Assembly (NCBI GenBank): GCA_003116995.1
Contig: BDSL01000063.1
Coordinates: forward strand, 434,001 to 498,000
Length of the DNA stretch: 64,000 bases
Origin: Yamagishiella unicocca
Taxonomy: Eukaryota > Chlorophyta > Chlorophyceae > Chlamydomonadales > Volvocaceae
Direction: 5' to 3'
The first letter of the stretch is position 1. Each line of letters starts with the position of its first letter. The position numbers and the translations under genes are program-made. A model generated the notes under the pieces. That model had not been told where the DNA came from. It saw nothing but the letters and a program-made list of their open reading frames with translations, and ran no database searches. This document shows positions 1-11,660 of this stretch, in pieces.

Positions 1-1950
1 CGAGCCGCCTCCGTCGCGCGGCTGAAAACGAACCGCAGAGGATGCCCGACGCCGCTCCTGCTGCCCCTGCCGCTGCTTATGGCCTGACCGGACGGCTGCG
101 GAATTACAGGGCAAGGGGAAGCGATGACATCCGCTAGGAATCGCCGAGCAGCGCGTAGAGCCGGCGAGCGGAGGCAGCAGCGACCCGCGGGTCGGCCCAC
201 AGGAGGTAATTACTTCGCGGCAAGTGCTGCGCGTTGGTAACGTGTGCGGCGCTTGGTGCGCCATACTTCAGTTCAATTTTGTTCGAGTTGCGGATGAAAG
301 GGAGACGGATGATGATGAAGCAGGGATGAGGCCGAGCCGTAGATCGCGCTGCTGCTCGGGCTGGCGGTGACGGTGGGCCAGACCAACGACACCGTTCGCC
401 CGTTGGACCTGTGACGAGCTGACGACCGTTGCTGCTGCTGATTGGTACAAGAGCAGGGAAGGCAGGGGAGCGGCCTGTTTCTCCTGCGAGGCCTGCCGCC
501 GAAGGTGCGCCCTTGAGGAATGATAAAACATGATGAAAACGCCTGTTGTGCGCGAACACCCTCCGTTGCCGCCTGAGTCCGTCCATTGTGGTTACCAGGT
601 ATCTGGCCAGGTAGGCACATTTGCGGCAGGCTGGGCCATTTGCGCTGCAGCCGTGGAGCGCAACAACGCGCCGCATGACGGTCGAAACCCCTGACCTGCA
701 GATGAGCCAGGCCTGAAAATGTTCAGGTAGAGACACCTAGGTCGACGTATCCAGATGGAGACGCCCTGTGCACGAACCAATTCATACGGCATATATACAG
801 GGCAGCCACAAATAGTTAACTGACCATTAAACGCTGTACCGTCATGTACGCAACGATGTAGGATGTAGGATGCAGGCATTGAAACGCCCAAGATACATGT
901 TACATGTCGCCTGAAGGCGATATTTCGCAGCTCGTCGTTCGCGAGCCCAAAACTTGCCGAAGGAAAGGCCGGGATGTTGGGCCTTGTGCCAGCATTTCAT
1001 ATGGCTCTCACTTCAGCCGAGCCTGATGCCGTGAGGGAAGCACAGCTGCATAGGAATGAGACCGGACCGGACCAAGCTCCCAACGCAAGAAAAAAGCACC
1101 GCAACTTGGGCTCCCAACCACCGACGACTCGGGCTCGAATTCAGAGCGCACTTTTTACAATTCGCGGTTGGGTCGGACCCCCCCTTGCGTCCCCTGCCGA
1201 AATCAATCCACCGTGTTGGGAACCCGGTGAAATCACCATCCACCCCAACAGGAGCCCACGCTTGGCCCTACCGGCCGCCAAGGGACCAAGCGGATGGCCT
1301 CGGGGCTCGGCGACGGGCAGCAAACTCGCAACCCATCACGGGCTGCCGCGTATGCTACTAATATACACAACACAACACGCACGCCACCCTGCGCCAAGGG
1401 CAAAACGCGAGCCGCGGGAAGCCGCACAGGTCGCGCGTACGTACGACACAAAATACTGCGAGTGAGCGGCCAACGAGCTCGCCTGGCCGCGTACTATGCA
1501 TGCGGATACTCGGCGCGGAGCAAACGATGTACGACAGAGTACGACCATAACAAAATCATGAGTCCCTGTTTACGACTTGAGCAGTACCCTAGCGCGTGCG
1601 CACTCGCTGGGTCGCAGCCCCCGACGCGCGACCCTGCTGATCCGTAATGGATCCCCCGGCCTTGCGTCCCGGTTTCGCATCCTGCTCGGCTCTCAGCCTC
1701 CGGCCACTACCATGCATCAGCCACCGTTGCGTACGTCGTCCCACAACAAAACACAGCGCGCCAGCTTCCACCCCCCCCACCCGCACATCCCAAGCCTCAT
1801 CTTCTCGTGCCTGCCCTCCCCTCCCCCTCAATCCAGCAGTCCAGCTCGCGGCCCCAATGTGTTCTCCAGCCAGTGTTCCTTTCTTCACGTGCCATGTGCC
1901 ACGTGCGCACCCGCAGACCACATGTGTCGCATGCGCACCCGCAGACCCTG
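1..1950. other. Left flank, no supported gene
   Basis: No exon chain or recognisable domain is visible. A plus frame open from the left edge to a stop at 136-138 could be the tail of a gene starting outside the window, but it has no diagnostic motif. TTACA at 1155-1159 (TGTAA on the minus strand) could be the polyadenylation signal of the minus-strand F-box gene, which would give it a 3' UTR of about 800 nt. The remainder looks like unique GC-rich intergenic DNA. Confidence 0.4.
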
Positions 1951-4900
1951 CTACTCCCGCACCAGCCTGTTACCGCCCCCTCCGGCTGCCCCTCCTCCGC
2001 CCGTCCCCCCTCCCGCCGTCGGCTCCCCCCGCCCTCCGCCCCCACCTCCTCCACCACCCCCCACCTCCTCCCCTGCCTCCACCTCCTCCTCCACCTCCCC
2101 CGCCTCCACCCTGCTCAGCACAAGCTCCTTGAACATGAGGCCACGTTTCCACGTGCCGCCGTGGTTCCACAGCGCCACCTCCACGTCGTACACGACATCG
2201 TACGGCACCTCGAACTCGCCCGCCAGCTGGTCGTACCAGCCGGTCCCCCGGCGCCGTCGGATCTCCTCGCCGGGCACATTGCGGTGCGCCAGCTCTGTGC
2301 CCGCCGCCGCCGCCGCCGCCGCGGTGGCGGCGGCCGAGCAGGTGGTCGCTGCAGCGCCAGATGTCATGGCGCAAGGCCGCGATGCGCGCAGCCTCACTGC
2401 GAGGTTGAGGTCGGGTACGTCGCAGTCTTGAGCCACAAGTAGGCGCCAGATGCAGCGGTAACGGCCGGGGCCAATTCCTGGAGGCGGTGTCGTGTGGTGC
2501 GCAGGATATAGGGGTTACATAAAAGAACCGGTAACTCGACATGGGGGGGAGCGTAGGCATGGATGGGGTTGGGGGGTTACAGAACAGATCCGGTTACGGA
2601 TGGGGTTGGGGGGGGGAGGTGGATGGGGGGTTGGAGGGGGGGGTTGGAGGGGGGGGTTGGAGGGGGCGAGTTGGAGTAGCCAAAAACGCATGAGCCGATA
2701 ATGGGTGGCGTCGAAATGCGTTTTCAACGCATGAGGCCAAGCAACGGACGGGCTAGTACTGGCAAAGTGGCAATGGGTGGGGTGTTGCAAGGAAGACCGG
2801 TGTACGAAGGAAAACCGTTTAGAATATAGGGTGGGTTGGGGTGGGGTGGGGGTGGACGGGGCGGGTCCACTCCTCCCCACCGCCAACGCCAAATCCACCC
2901 AATGTCGACCCCCGCTAGCGCTCGCGGTCAAGCTCAGCTGCGACCTCCCGCCAACGGTCATGAGAACGGGCGAGGGCAAGATGGTGTTCGATCCGCACTG
3001 ATCTGTGTTTTTTCCCTCCTCTCCCCCCTCCCAACCCACATCCTGCCGGACCCTTTCCCCCCCCCCCAACCCCTGGCTGTCCTACACGTTTTTTCTTTGG
3101 TACACGGGTTTTGCCTTGCAACACCCTCTTCTCACCGACAAAACTGGCCGCCAGGTTCAGCCAGCACACACTGCGCAGCTCTACCACCTGGGCCGGGGGC
3201 AGCTGCACGGCATCCTGTACCACGGCACCCTGTACGACGGCACCCTGTACGACGCCCTGGCGTCCGTTTCGGCGGCGCCGACCGAACACGGAGCCAAAAT
3301 CGCCATCATACCCTGCCCAATTCGGCTCCGAATCCGAATCCGAGCCGGAATCCGGATCCCCCTGCGGCCCCGGCGGTGGAGGCAATGCCGCTGAGGGGTC
3401 GGCTCTGCGGATCAAGTACGAGTCGTTGAGCCAGGTGACGTCCACGTCACGAGCCGCCAGCAGCCGGGTCTTGTCGCGTTGGAAGAAGCGCATGAGGGGG
3501 TCCACGGAGGAACCTGGGCGGGGGGACGCGTGTGTGTGTTTTAAGTATGTGTGTGTGTGTGTGTTTCGGGTGGGGGTGGGGCGGGGTTGCGAGGAAAACC
3601 CCTGGGTTGGGGGTGCGGGTTGGGGGGGCGGAGAGAGTACACGCATGGTGCTCACACGCCCCAACACCCAAGCGCGCGGTAGAACGCCACATGGATTCCC
3701 CACCCACACCCCCAGTGCTCCACCATGCGCCCACAAACTAGGTGCCCGCCGACCATGCGCCGACTATCCTGTCTTTTCCGCGTCAACATGTTTCATGCCA
3801 CTCCCCCAACCCGAACCCGCACGAGCATTGCACTCACATCTTGTTGCGCGCTTACACACAGGGGGAAAACAAAAGGTCGTCCGAAGAACCTTAGTAAACG
3901 CAACGCACTTGCCAGCAACCCCCCTGCTCTCCGCTTCCGACACCCTTCTCACGCACCCTGGCTGGGCAGCTTTAGCCCCCGCGCCTCCACCACCTCCTGT
4001 CGTACGTATAGCCCCGCCCAGCTGGTGGCGCCGCCCATGAAGCGCCACTGGACCTGTATGTGTGTATGTGTGTGTGTGTGTGTATGTGTGTATGTGTGGA
4101 ATTGGTTGGGAAACAGCAGGAGCAGGCGGGGTTAGGGGGGAAGGGAAGAGAAGGGAAGGGTGAGAGGAGGGATGGGGGAGGTGAAGCGCCAGGGAGGGGC
4201 GGCGGGCGATGCAGGCGGCGCAAGCGGCCCTACCAGGAGCCACCAGGTGTACCTTCGGTCAGGTGTCGCGGAGGAAGGCGTGTCATGTCCCCCGGTGTTT
4301 CGCTTTAGGGTTTCGCGACGCAAGCCATAAGGCCCACCTGGCATCTGCACACGCGCCGCGCCGCAATCCGGAAGGCGCATCCTTCATACATCCCGCTTTT
4401 TGTGTCCGTTGGACTCCCCATGCAACCTAGCTCCGAAACCAAGCGGTTGGTCGGTGCTGCGTCGCGCGCCCCTCCCCCTCCCTGGAGGCCTCCGCCCCAA
4501 ATTACCTGCGGCTCCAAATTGTGTTTTAGACAGCCGCTGGTGTTGAAGGCCACACAATCCGCGTGGAGGGTGGCGACTTGCGCCAGCTCCTCCAGGGTGT
4601 TGCAGCTGGGGGCCAGGGCGCAGGGAGCAGGGGGGCAGCGAGGGGTGTTGGGAAGTCGGTTGGCTGGTTGTTGGCAGGTTCTCGTGGGTTTTAGGGTTTT
4701 AAGGGTTTAGGGACTATAGCTCCGTTAATAGCCCGCCCCCCCACACACATTCAGCGGGAAATCAACACGCGCTTACCTTGCCTCCAGCTTCCTCCCTTTC
4801 CCCCTGCCCCCCTCTCCCCCCGGCCCCCCCCCGGCCCCCCCCCGCCCCCCTCCTCCCGCAGATGCACACCTGGAGGTTCGCGGCTTAGCGGTGTATTAAA

Positions 4901-7167
4901 AACACACACACATTTATAAAACACATCAGCGCAGCATCTATAAAACACACACATACTTGGCTCAGCATATTTAAAACACACATACCTGGACATGAAGGTG
5001 GCCTCCCCGACGGCTGGGTGGCGGATGTCGTGGGCCGGGGAGTCCATCAGATGGTAGAACACCCAGCCGGGGAAGTCGGGCGGGCGAGCTGCGTACGACA
5101 ATACGACAATACGACAACAAAACTTAGTGACGGTGGACGCATTGAAGCCAGCAAATTGATGGCAGCCGTTGGAAGGGGCAAGGGACGTGCGCCCTGAGGT
5201 GGGCCCGGCCGGCGACCTCAACCGTCGCAACGGCAAGCAACGACCAGCTGCCAACAGACTTGACCGCAATGTACGGCGGAAACGCACTCGCCTGCGGGCT
5301 CCGCCTGTGGCGGCAGTGGCGGCGGCGGCGGCCTGCCCAGGCTCCGTACTACCGCCGCCTCCCGTACGTACAGCCCCACATCCGGCGCGTAGCTGAAGCG
5401 ATTCCATCGGGCCCAGGGAAGCAGGCTGCCCTTGATCCAGCCTAGTGTTCGGGATGGGGGTGGTCAGAAGACCCGGTCAGACGACACAGGAAACGTAGGG
5501 CAGAGACGAGTGTTCGGGATGGGGGTTGGTGGTTGTGGAGAGGAAACCCGTAGGTCGGCGCTTAGACAAAAGTAACACCGATTAGGAAACGTTTGCTACA
5601 CTCGGTTTAAGTTGCATGTTGGACAACTTAATTTAGGCAGTCAAAGCCGAGGGTCGAGTTCCGCCCCCCGGCGACTGTGCCTAGAAGGGGCGAAGACCCG
5701 GTTACAGAACATAGGAGACGGCGCACAGGAACTAAAAGGCGGGGAGTATATTGAGGGGGACCCGTGGGTCGGCACTGACGGGAGTTTGGTGAGAAGCCTG
5801 GGTTACACGGCTGACGCGGGGAAGGAGACGAGGGGCAGGGCGCGGGCTAGGGGGCTGAGGAGGAGGAGGAGGATGCTTAGGAACGGGACGCCGCAGGGTG
5901 CGGGGCGACCCATGGGACTGAACCAGGGCAGAACCCCAACGCCGGAGGAGAAGCTCCAAAACCAGCCAAGGCGCCACCCAACACCCACCGCCCCCTCCCC
6001 CTTCCGCCTGCCCTTTCGCCGCAGCACCCGACGAGACCGCGTCCAGCCCAGCCTACTCCACTCACCTCTCGCCGACACGGCCCGACCCCTGGGTCTCCCC
6101 CGGGTCTCCTCCTCCTCCTCCTCCTATGTCGTGTGCACGCGGTTCCTCTTCCTCCCCCCCGCCCATTTTATGCCCGAAGACAATGCGCCAACGATTATAC
6201 CCATGTTGTGTAACCCCGGTCTTATTGCCACCTCCCCGCCCCCTCACCCCCGGTCTTGAAGGCCACCGCCTGCATCTCCCCCGCCCTGGCTGCCAGCTCA
6301 GCAGGCGTCAGCGCCCCCCTGGAGTCCTCGGGACGTGCCCGGTCGCCGCCGTGGGAGTCCAAGCCGGGGAAGAAGGACCAGCCGGGGAGGGCAGTGGCGG
6401 GTTGCGCGGGGGCTGGGGGGGGGGAGGGCATAGGTGAGGTGGGAGGGCATGGAGGGCGGGTGTATTATATCCGAGGGGGGGGATGAAGGTAATCCGCGAA
6501 TCCGGGGCCGACAAACTTAGGGCGAGGGGGGGGTAAGGATACATCCGCGAATCCACGGCCGACATGACCAAGGGCGATGAGGATGGTGGTCCAAGAAGCG
6601 ATAGTCGGCGCGAGTAAACGGAGGGAGGCGCGAGTAGACGGAGGGAGGCGCGAGTAGACGGAGGGAGGCGCTGCTGAATCGGAACGTAAGGTGACTATAA
6701 CGTAGAGTGTAGGAAAGGATTGGTTTTGTGAGTAAAACCGATCAGGGGACAGGGGACAGGGCGCCGTGGAGGCAACTGCTCCTGCCGTTACCAACCAACT
6801 GGGAGCTCAACTAACCGGAAGCTCTGGGGGAGGAAGGGTTGCGCCACCCATATCGACACCCATCCCCACAACCACAAACGCGAACGGTTGCCATTGAACT
6901 GCCGTCGACGGCCATAGCCACGCATATCAACTCCCTCCCGCCCCCCCCCCTCCTGACACCCTCCCCCCGCCCATGCTCACGAGGAATCGTCTCCTCGCCA
7001 AAGCGCGCCGTGTTTAGGCGCTGCCACAGCGCCGGATCGCCCACAATCCGGCGCCAGGTGGTGTTGGTTTGGCCCAGCCGCAGCAGCGACGCTCCGTCGA
7101 ACATGAACTCACTGCAGATGCGCTCTGCAATCTCCGGCAAAGGGTCCGAAAAGCTGGGATTGTCCAT
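1951..7167 (-). CDS. F-box protein with internal FNTSG-type repeats and C-terminal PP2-like domain
   Basis: Eight exons give about 553 residues: 7167-6981, 6412-6248, 5441-5337, 5088-4986, 4605-4506, 4053-3957, 3513-3136, 2477-1951. Phases close throughout. Exon 1 encodes an F-box (PEIAERICSEF...LLRLGQTNTTWRRIVGDPALWQRL), which in this family recruits Skp1 of an SCF ubiquitin ligase. Exons 2-6 carry two copies of a module with the pattern GWxF...DSxxxD, then AFxTxGxxK, then GLYVR. Exons 7-8 resemble the plant phloem-protein-2 fold (LLAARDVDVTW, ELRSVCWLNL, RYRCIWRLLVAQD, GWYDQLAGEF, GTWKRGLMFKEL), which is lectin-like in plants. The tail is Glu/Gly-rich. The 3' end of exon 3 needs a GC donor and is the least certain junction. 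The likely role is recognition of glycosylated or other substrates by an SCF ligase; the substrate is unknown. The gene is divergent from RPL5. Confidence 0.72.
4057..4097. repeat. TG/CA microsatellite
   Basis: A run of TG with interspersed TATG lies just upstream (gene sense) of exon 6 of the F-box/PP2 gene. On the minus strand it forms the CA-rich tract before the acceptor. A second TG run lies at about 3530-3565, beside exon 7. Confidence 0.8.
4686..4712 (+). repeat. Short telomere-like tract
   Basis: Within an intron of the F-box/PP2 gene there are three successive degenerate units, TTTTAGGG, TTTTAAGGG and TTTAGGG. TTTTAGGG is the Chlamydomonas telomere unit and TTTAGGG the plant/Volvox-type unit. 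The tract is only 27 bp, so chance origin is possible. Confidence 0.45.
6608..6670. repeat. Tandem repeat, 20-bp unit, 3 copies
   Basis: Three near-identical copies of GCGCGAGTAGACGGAGGGAG lie head to tail; the first copy has AAACG in place of AGACG. The array is in intron 1 of the F-box/PP2 gene. Confidence 0.85.
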
Positions 7168-8936
7168 GACCTATGTGGGATTCAACCTTGCGTCCGCAGC
7201 GGTTGCGCCAGGTCCGGACGTTTTCTGGCGTTAAACGCCGCAGCGGAACCTATTCACAATTGTGGGTAGGATAATCAGGTTGTCTGAGCAGCAGCGCTAC
7301 CTAGGTCAAGCGATATTGACTAGGTGGCAGAAAGCAGAATCAACGGGTGACGAAACTTTCCGGTACGTTTGTGATCCCAACTGCACCGCCTTACGAAGAT
7401 GTGAAACAAGCGCAAAACAGCAGACTCAGTAGCATAAAACAATGCTTTGCAACGTGGTTTCGTCATCTGCGACGATTCGTGTTCCCGGACTTTGTTCCGT
7501 ACCGCGGCAACCCACCGAGTGCACTATCAACACCTCTGTGAAGTCTTTTGGACCACCCTTGATCCCAGCTGTGTATCCCATCGACCTCGCCGCAACCTCA
7601 CTCCCCCCCGTTGATATGCAAAGCACGTGCACTCGGTATCTACCTGCATCGCATCATCTGAGCAGCCCCTGCTGGCCGGCCTGGGCCCTTGCACAGACAA
7701 GGGCAAAATCCGCCCGCTTACGTCCGGTAGGCGAACGCACGCACTCCATCGCCCAGCGGCCGTTTAGCGCAAGCCCGTCGGGAGCATGGGCCTCCCCCCC
7801 TGCAGGCTGCCATGCAAGAAACCGCCATCACGGCTACAGCAGGAATGCTGCAACCGGGCGGCAGCTTTGGCAACCGCCGTACGGAGCATGGCGTATCTAG
7901 CTTCGCATACGTGTTTACATCAAACCACAACAAACTACGGACCGGCGCTCGCGAATTGCGATGACCAGGAGGTCATCCGGTCTCAGCAGGGTGTCGGAGC
8001 GGGTGTACACGTCAGCCGATGTGCCGCAGTGCCACGTGGCGACCATGTACTGTGCCACCTTGTACCAAAACTGGACACGCAGCCCCCACGGCTCGTGATC
8101 CCCAGAGTAGGCAGTCCTCTGTACCCAAATCCCATCAGCTCACACGTGTCAATTCCGCTGTGGTGTCGGCGACACATACCGTAGGCGGTAGTGAACGGAA
8201 GGTGCGCACAGAAGCGCTGCAGGGAGCTGAATGCTAGCGGGCGCCTCCGTGGAAGCTTAGATCATGGATGTAAGGAGCCACTCATGCCTTCCGCGGGCCC
8301 CATAGATGTGCTGGGAATGACCCGACATTAGCTTTCTCTGTTGGCCGCCGCTTGCCTCTAGCTGGCACGTATGTTATTGCTACGAAGCTGCCGGGTTGCA
8401 TGGATGGCAGTCTTGACCACTCCGCCGGGCTGTCCTAGCTAAACACAACTGCCCTAGCTGCACACAAGCCAACCGTGCCGCATCAAGCACCGTCCCACAC
8501 CTGACCTTATCCCATGAGCCAAAAGCATGTTCTTAAGAACGTAATGCACTAGTGAATGGTGGACGCCGTTGGGCTCGCATCTTCGGCATCAAACATGAAA
8601 CCAACTGACTAGGTGGCTCTCCCGATTGCGCATAAGTTTGCAAGCTGGACAGTTGTATGACTGCAGGATTATAAGAGAGCGCGTTTTAAGCGGATCTGCC
8701 GCCAACATTCCAATTTTCCAAACTTCAATGTATGGCACAGCGCCTTTGCTCAGGTACCTCGTAATGAGTGCTTCTACATATGCTTCTGGTGAATATGGAG
8801 AACACTTGCAATGGCGGTGCTGTCGTGCACGGCATTATCGTACACAGCGCCGGCGACTTGGACCTGTCGCCGCTCCTGAATCAGTCCTTTCCCCACTTCG
8901 CTACCGGCAGGGGTTACTACCTAGAAAGCAGCAAAG
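7168..8936. other. Divergent intergenic region between F-box/PP2 and RPL5
   Basis: This 1.8-kb stretch separates two divergent start codons and must hold both promoters and 5' UTRs. Open frames here have no family signature or coherent splice pattern. I see no clear TATA box or operator. Confidence 0.5.
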
Positions 8937-11165
8937 ATGGGTTACGTCAAGGTCGTCAAGACCTCGGCTTACTTCAGCCGCTTCCAGGTCAAGTATCGCC
9001 GGAGGCGCTCGGGCAAGACCGACTACCGCGCCCGCCTTCGGCTGGTTAGGCAGGACAAGAACAAGTATAACACGCCCAAGTACCGCCTGGTCGTTCGCTT
9101 CAGCAACCGCGATGTCACTTGCCAGATTGTGCGCTCCACCATTAAGGGCGACATCGTTGAGGCCGCCGCCTACGCGCATGAGCTCCCTGAGTATGGCCTG
9201 AAGGCTGGCCTGACCAACTACTCTTCGTGCTACTGCGTTGGCCTGCTGGTCGCTCGCCGCATTCTGACCAAGTTCGGCCTGGACAAGGCCTACCCCGGCC
9301 AGGAGGAGCCCGATGGCGAGGACTTCAACGTTGAGCCCGCTGAGGAGGGCCCCCGTCCCTTCTACTGCCTGCTTGACACCGGCCTGAAGCGCACGTCGAC
9401 TGGCTCCAAGGTGTTCGCCTGCCTGAAGGTGCGCAAAATTTGGCGGCGGCGCTGTCATGAACTTGCAGGTTGGCTGCTGGGTTGGAAATGATACCATAAA
9501 GTATTCCTTTCTGCTGCTGCTTCCGACTTTTCGCTTAATATGATTCATATTCGGACTTCATGGTCATTGCAGGGCGCCTTGGACGGCGGCCTGGACATTC
9601 CCCACAACGAGAAGCGCTTCGTTGGGTTCGACCGCAGCGGCAAGAAGTACGATGCTGAGACCATGAAGAAGTACATCTACGGTGGCCACGTTGCCGAGTA
9701 CATGGAGGAGATGGAGGAGGAGGAGCCCGAGAAGTACCAGAAGCACTTCTCCAAGTTCCTGGAGGAGGACATTGGCGGCGGTGACCTGGAGGACCTTTAC
9801 ACTGAGGTGCGAATCATTCTGGGGGAACATAGTTGTTGGCTACGCAAGTGCAGAGTTTACCCCCGGCCATAATTCTCACCTATGCAAGTGCCTTTCGGTA
9901 GAGTTTATCCCCCGCCCTTATGTTGGGCGTGGATACCATCATGCTAGTTCGCCGCGTCCGTATGTTGGGGAAACTGAGGTGAGACAGCTGCGCGGAGCTC
10001 TTCTCGCAGCTTGGAAGATCCTTGGCAGCCATGTAGCACCAATGCTATTACATGTTGCATACTTCATTTCACTCTGGCGGCGCGCCTAAAGCAGAGCATA
10101 ATGCATCAGGCTAACAGGGTGGGCCATGCTAACAGAGTTACACACCGTGTGGGTCAATGCCCCCCAAAGCACTTGTACTGCCCTACGCAACAACGGTCAC
10201 AGCTGATTTGAGGGGGCGTGTGTGTTATGGTCTGTGGAATCAGGCCGGAACGCGCCTGCGTACACACCGTTCCTAGCGGGGTGTTTGCAGTGCGCTCAGG
10301 GCTCTGCACCTTGCAACGACGTTGCGGTCAGCAGTCCTGCCTCCCGACAGGCGCCCCTGTGGGGTGTCTGGAGGGGGGTCTGGCGTTACGGCCGTCTGCC
10401 TCTTGTGATGAACGCACCCGATCCCATCTGACCTCGGAAGTGCCACGGAGGGCCCGATTAGTACTGGCTTTGACCTACGGGTCGGCTGGGAACCCCGGGC
10501 GCTGTAGCGCCTGTTCCGGTTTGGTTACTGAGGCCCGGAAGCCACGTCGTACTCGTCTAGGCTGATGGTACTGGTTAAAGAAAGGATGGGGAAGGCCTGT
10601 GGCACGTTTCTGGCAGTGATGTGACTCGACACCTGTAGCGTCGGCACTTGCGGCAGTTTTCGTGACGTCGTGTGCGTGGGGTCGGGTTACATCTTCGCTT
10701 CTGCACGGTGGCGGTTCATGGTTCCCATTACCGCAGTATTGGATTGCTGAAGATTTCCTGAGGCGGGAGGCGATTTTCGCACTGCACACAGACAGCCTTG
10801 CTCGCACGTCAAGCTATCCACACCTCCCAATTGCTATGGTGCCGTCTGCTCTCATCCTCCCCTTGTCCCCTATGCCCCTCACCGGTCTCCATCATGGTTG
10901 GCCTGTCTGCCGGACGCACATGTCGTGGCTGCGCTGGCGTTGCTCTTGGCATTCGTCGCTATGGCCTCTGTCGCTTCGCGCTGCTGGTCGCAATCACGAC
11001 GGTGCACAGGTGCACAAGGCCATCCGCGAGAAGCCCGTCCGTGAGAAGAAGGCTCGTGAGACGCCCGCCTCGAAGGAGCACTGGCACGCTGTCAAGCTGA
11101 CGCTGGAGCAGCGCCGCGAGAACCTGAAGCAGAAGCTGGCGACCCTGGTCGACGAGGACGAGTAA
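8937..11165 (+). CDS. RPL5: 60S ribosomal protein L5 (uL18)
   Basis: Three exons (8937-9428, 9573-9806, 11010-11165) encode 293 residues, the normal length for eukaryotic L5. The start [20 protein letters not shown] matches the conserved N-terminus, and [41 protein letters not shown] and RTSTGSKVF are family landmarks. L5 binds 5S rRNA and is incorporated with it and L11 into the large cytosolic subunit after nuclear assembly. The C-terminus is basic and then acidic (ending VDEDE). Codons are strongly biased to C/G-ending, as expected for a highly expressed gene. The second intron is unusually long (about 1.2 kb). Confidence 0.97.
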
Positions 11166-11309
11166 ATGCAGTGCACCTGCATGCGCTCGGGGATGATGCT
11201 GTCGTTGTGGCGGCCTGCTTGCCGGACCGGTTCTGGAGGGAGGTTCACGTCATAGAGCATCTATCTTGTGCGGCTTCGCCAATGGTCTTGGGCTATTCGC
11301 TTCGGCACT

Positions 11310-11314
11310 TGTAA
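11310..11314 (+). terminator. TGTAA polyadenylation signal (RPL5)
   Basis: TGTAA, the usual volvocine polyadenylation signal, lies about 145 nt after the RPL5 stop codon. Confidence 0.65.
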
Positions 11315-11660
11315 CGGGATGTCGCCTCACTTCTAAACTCTCATGGCACACTCGTGTGCATGCACAGTATCATAGTCGTACCTGCACGTGCACATGCAAT
11401 CCTTAACGTCGCAGCAATACAAATTACAAACTTAACAATGAAGGACATGTTATTTAGATAAGTACATATTTGCATATGCACACGATATATTAGCCTTATG
11501 AAGCGCCCGCCCGCAACGTTTGTGCATGTGAAGCTCCGTCATGCAAAAAGTAGTGAGTTGGAGAGGTACTAGTAACGCAATTTTTGTGGCATAATTTCAG
11601 CAATTTAGGAGGCCATGCGATATATACAGGACTAATTGGTTTCAAGTCGGGTCGACCACG

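Noticed and set aside
1..138. Open plus-strand frame ending at 138
   Set aside because: It could be the end of a gene outside the window, but is too short and Ala/Arg-rich to support.
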